Translations under genes and position numbers: made by a program
The notes under the pieces: model-generated
Told to the model about the DNA's origin: nothing
What the model saw: only the letters and a program-made list of their open reading frames with translations
Databases searched by the model: none
Shown: positions 63,927 through 64,000 of the stretch, piece after piece
Layout: each line of letters opens with the position of its first letter
How positions within the stretch are numbered: position 1 is the first letter of the stretch
Origin: Cherax quadricarinatus
Lineage: Eukaryota; Arthropoda; Malacostraca; Decapoda; Parastacidae
Direction: 5' to 3'
Assembly (NCBI RefSeq): GCF_038502225.1
Contig: NC_091383.1
Coordinates: 3,423,235 to 3,487,234, forward strand
DNA length: 64,000 nucleotides

Positions 63927-64000
63927 GCTCCCCCTGGGCTCGGTCACAGACCTCCTAGGCTCCCCCTGGGCTCGGTCACAGACCTCCTAGGCTCCCCCTG
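63927..64000. repeat. 32-bp array running off the window
   Basis: Units start at 63927, 63959 and 63991 (GCTCCCCCTGGGCTCGGTCA). On the minus strand it resembles the LINE-A 3' region (gaccgggccgcgggggc), so it may be another array from a TE end. Only 2.3 units are visible. Confidence 0.75.

Overview
The window looks like repeat-dominated nuclear DNA from an arthropod, most likely a decapod crustacean. That assignment rests on my recognition of the repeat families (an RTE-type LINE, a CCCH-finger LINE, an I-like LINE with RNase H, a tRNA-derived SINE, Penelope-type ends, Tigger-like MITEs) and was not checked by any search. I see no host protein-coding gene, no canonical tRNA or rRNA gene and no CRISPR array. 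Almost every long open frame is either transposable-element (TE) coding sequence or a tandem repeat whose period leaves frames open.

Layout. 0-8 kb: 69-bp and 35-bp minisatellites, a 1-kb inverted repeat and a 63-bp array. 8-18 kb: a LINE-A element carrying a truncated copy of itself, then an I-like LINE-D, then a LINE-A fragment broken by a SINE and another LINE end. 18.1-29.7 kb: an 11.6-kb array of a 31-bp unit. 29.7-31.8 kb: a 49-bp array inside a SINE. 32-36 kb: LINE and SINE fragments and a short RTE derivative within a 13-bp target-site duplication (TSD). 36.3-43.3 kb: a minus-strand LINE-C holding a 38-bp array, a nearly complete RTE element (LINE-B) and a hammerhead-bearing insertion. 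43.3-48.2 kb: a CR1-like tail, a Tigger-like transposon and two 203-bp MITEs. 48.4-53.7 kb: 20-bp, 57-bp and 30-bp arrays around a Penelope-like GIY-YIG remnant. 53.8-56.7 kb: a 28-bp array split by LINE-C, which is itself split by a 662-bp retrozyme-like element. 56.7-64 kb: fragments, a 0.9-kb palindrome and a LINE-A copy with an intact 1002-codon EN-RT frame.

Two themes stand out. First, at least five tandem arrays are amplified from short internal or terminal pieces of TE families also present here: a SINE body, the RTE 5' end, the RTE 3' UTR, LINE-C RT coding sequence and a Penelope-type terminus. The window seems to catch satellites being made from transposons. Second, the Penelope-type ends carry hammerhead-ribozyme architecture. 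Across copies the core positions 3 and 8 change together (C-G, U-A, G-C), which would keep a base pair known to matter for catalysis. One 662-bp insertion has two such motifs 418 bp apart and an 11-bp TSD, as expected of a non-autonomous retrozyme-like element.

TE names LINE-A to LINE-E, SINE-T and SINE-V are local labels used only here.
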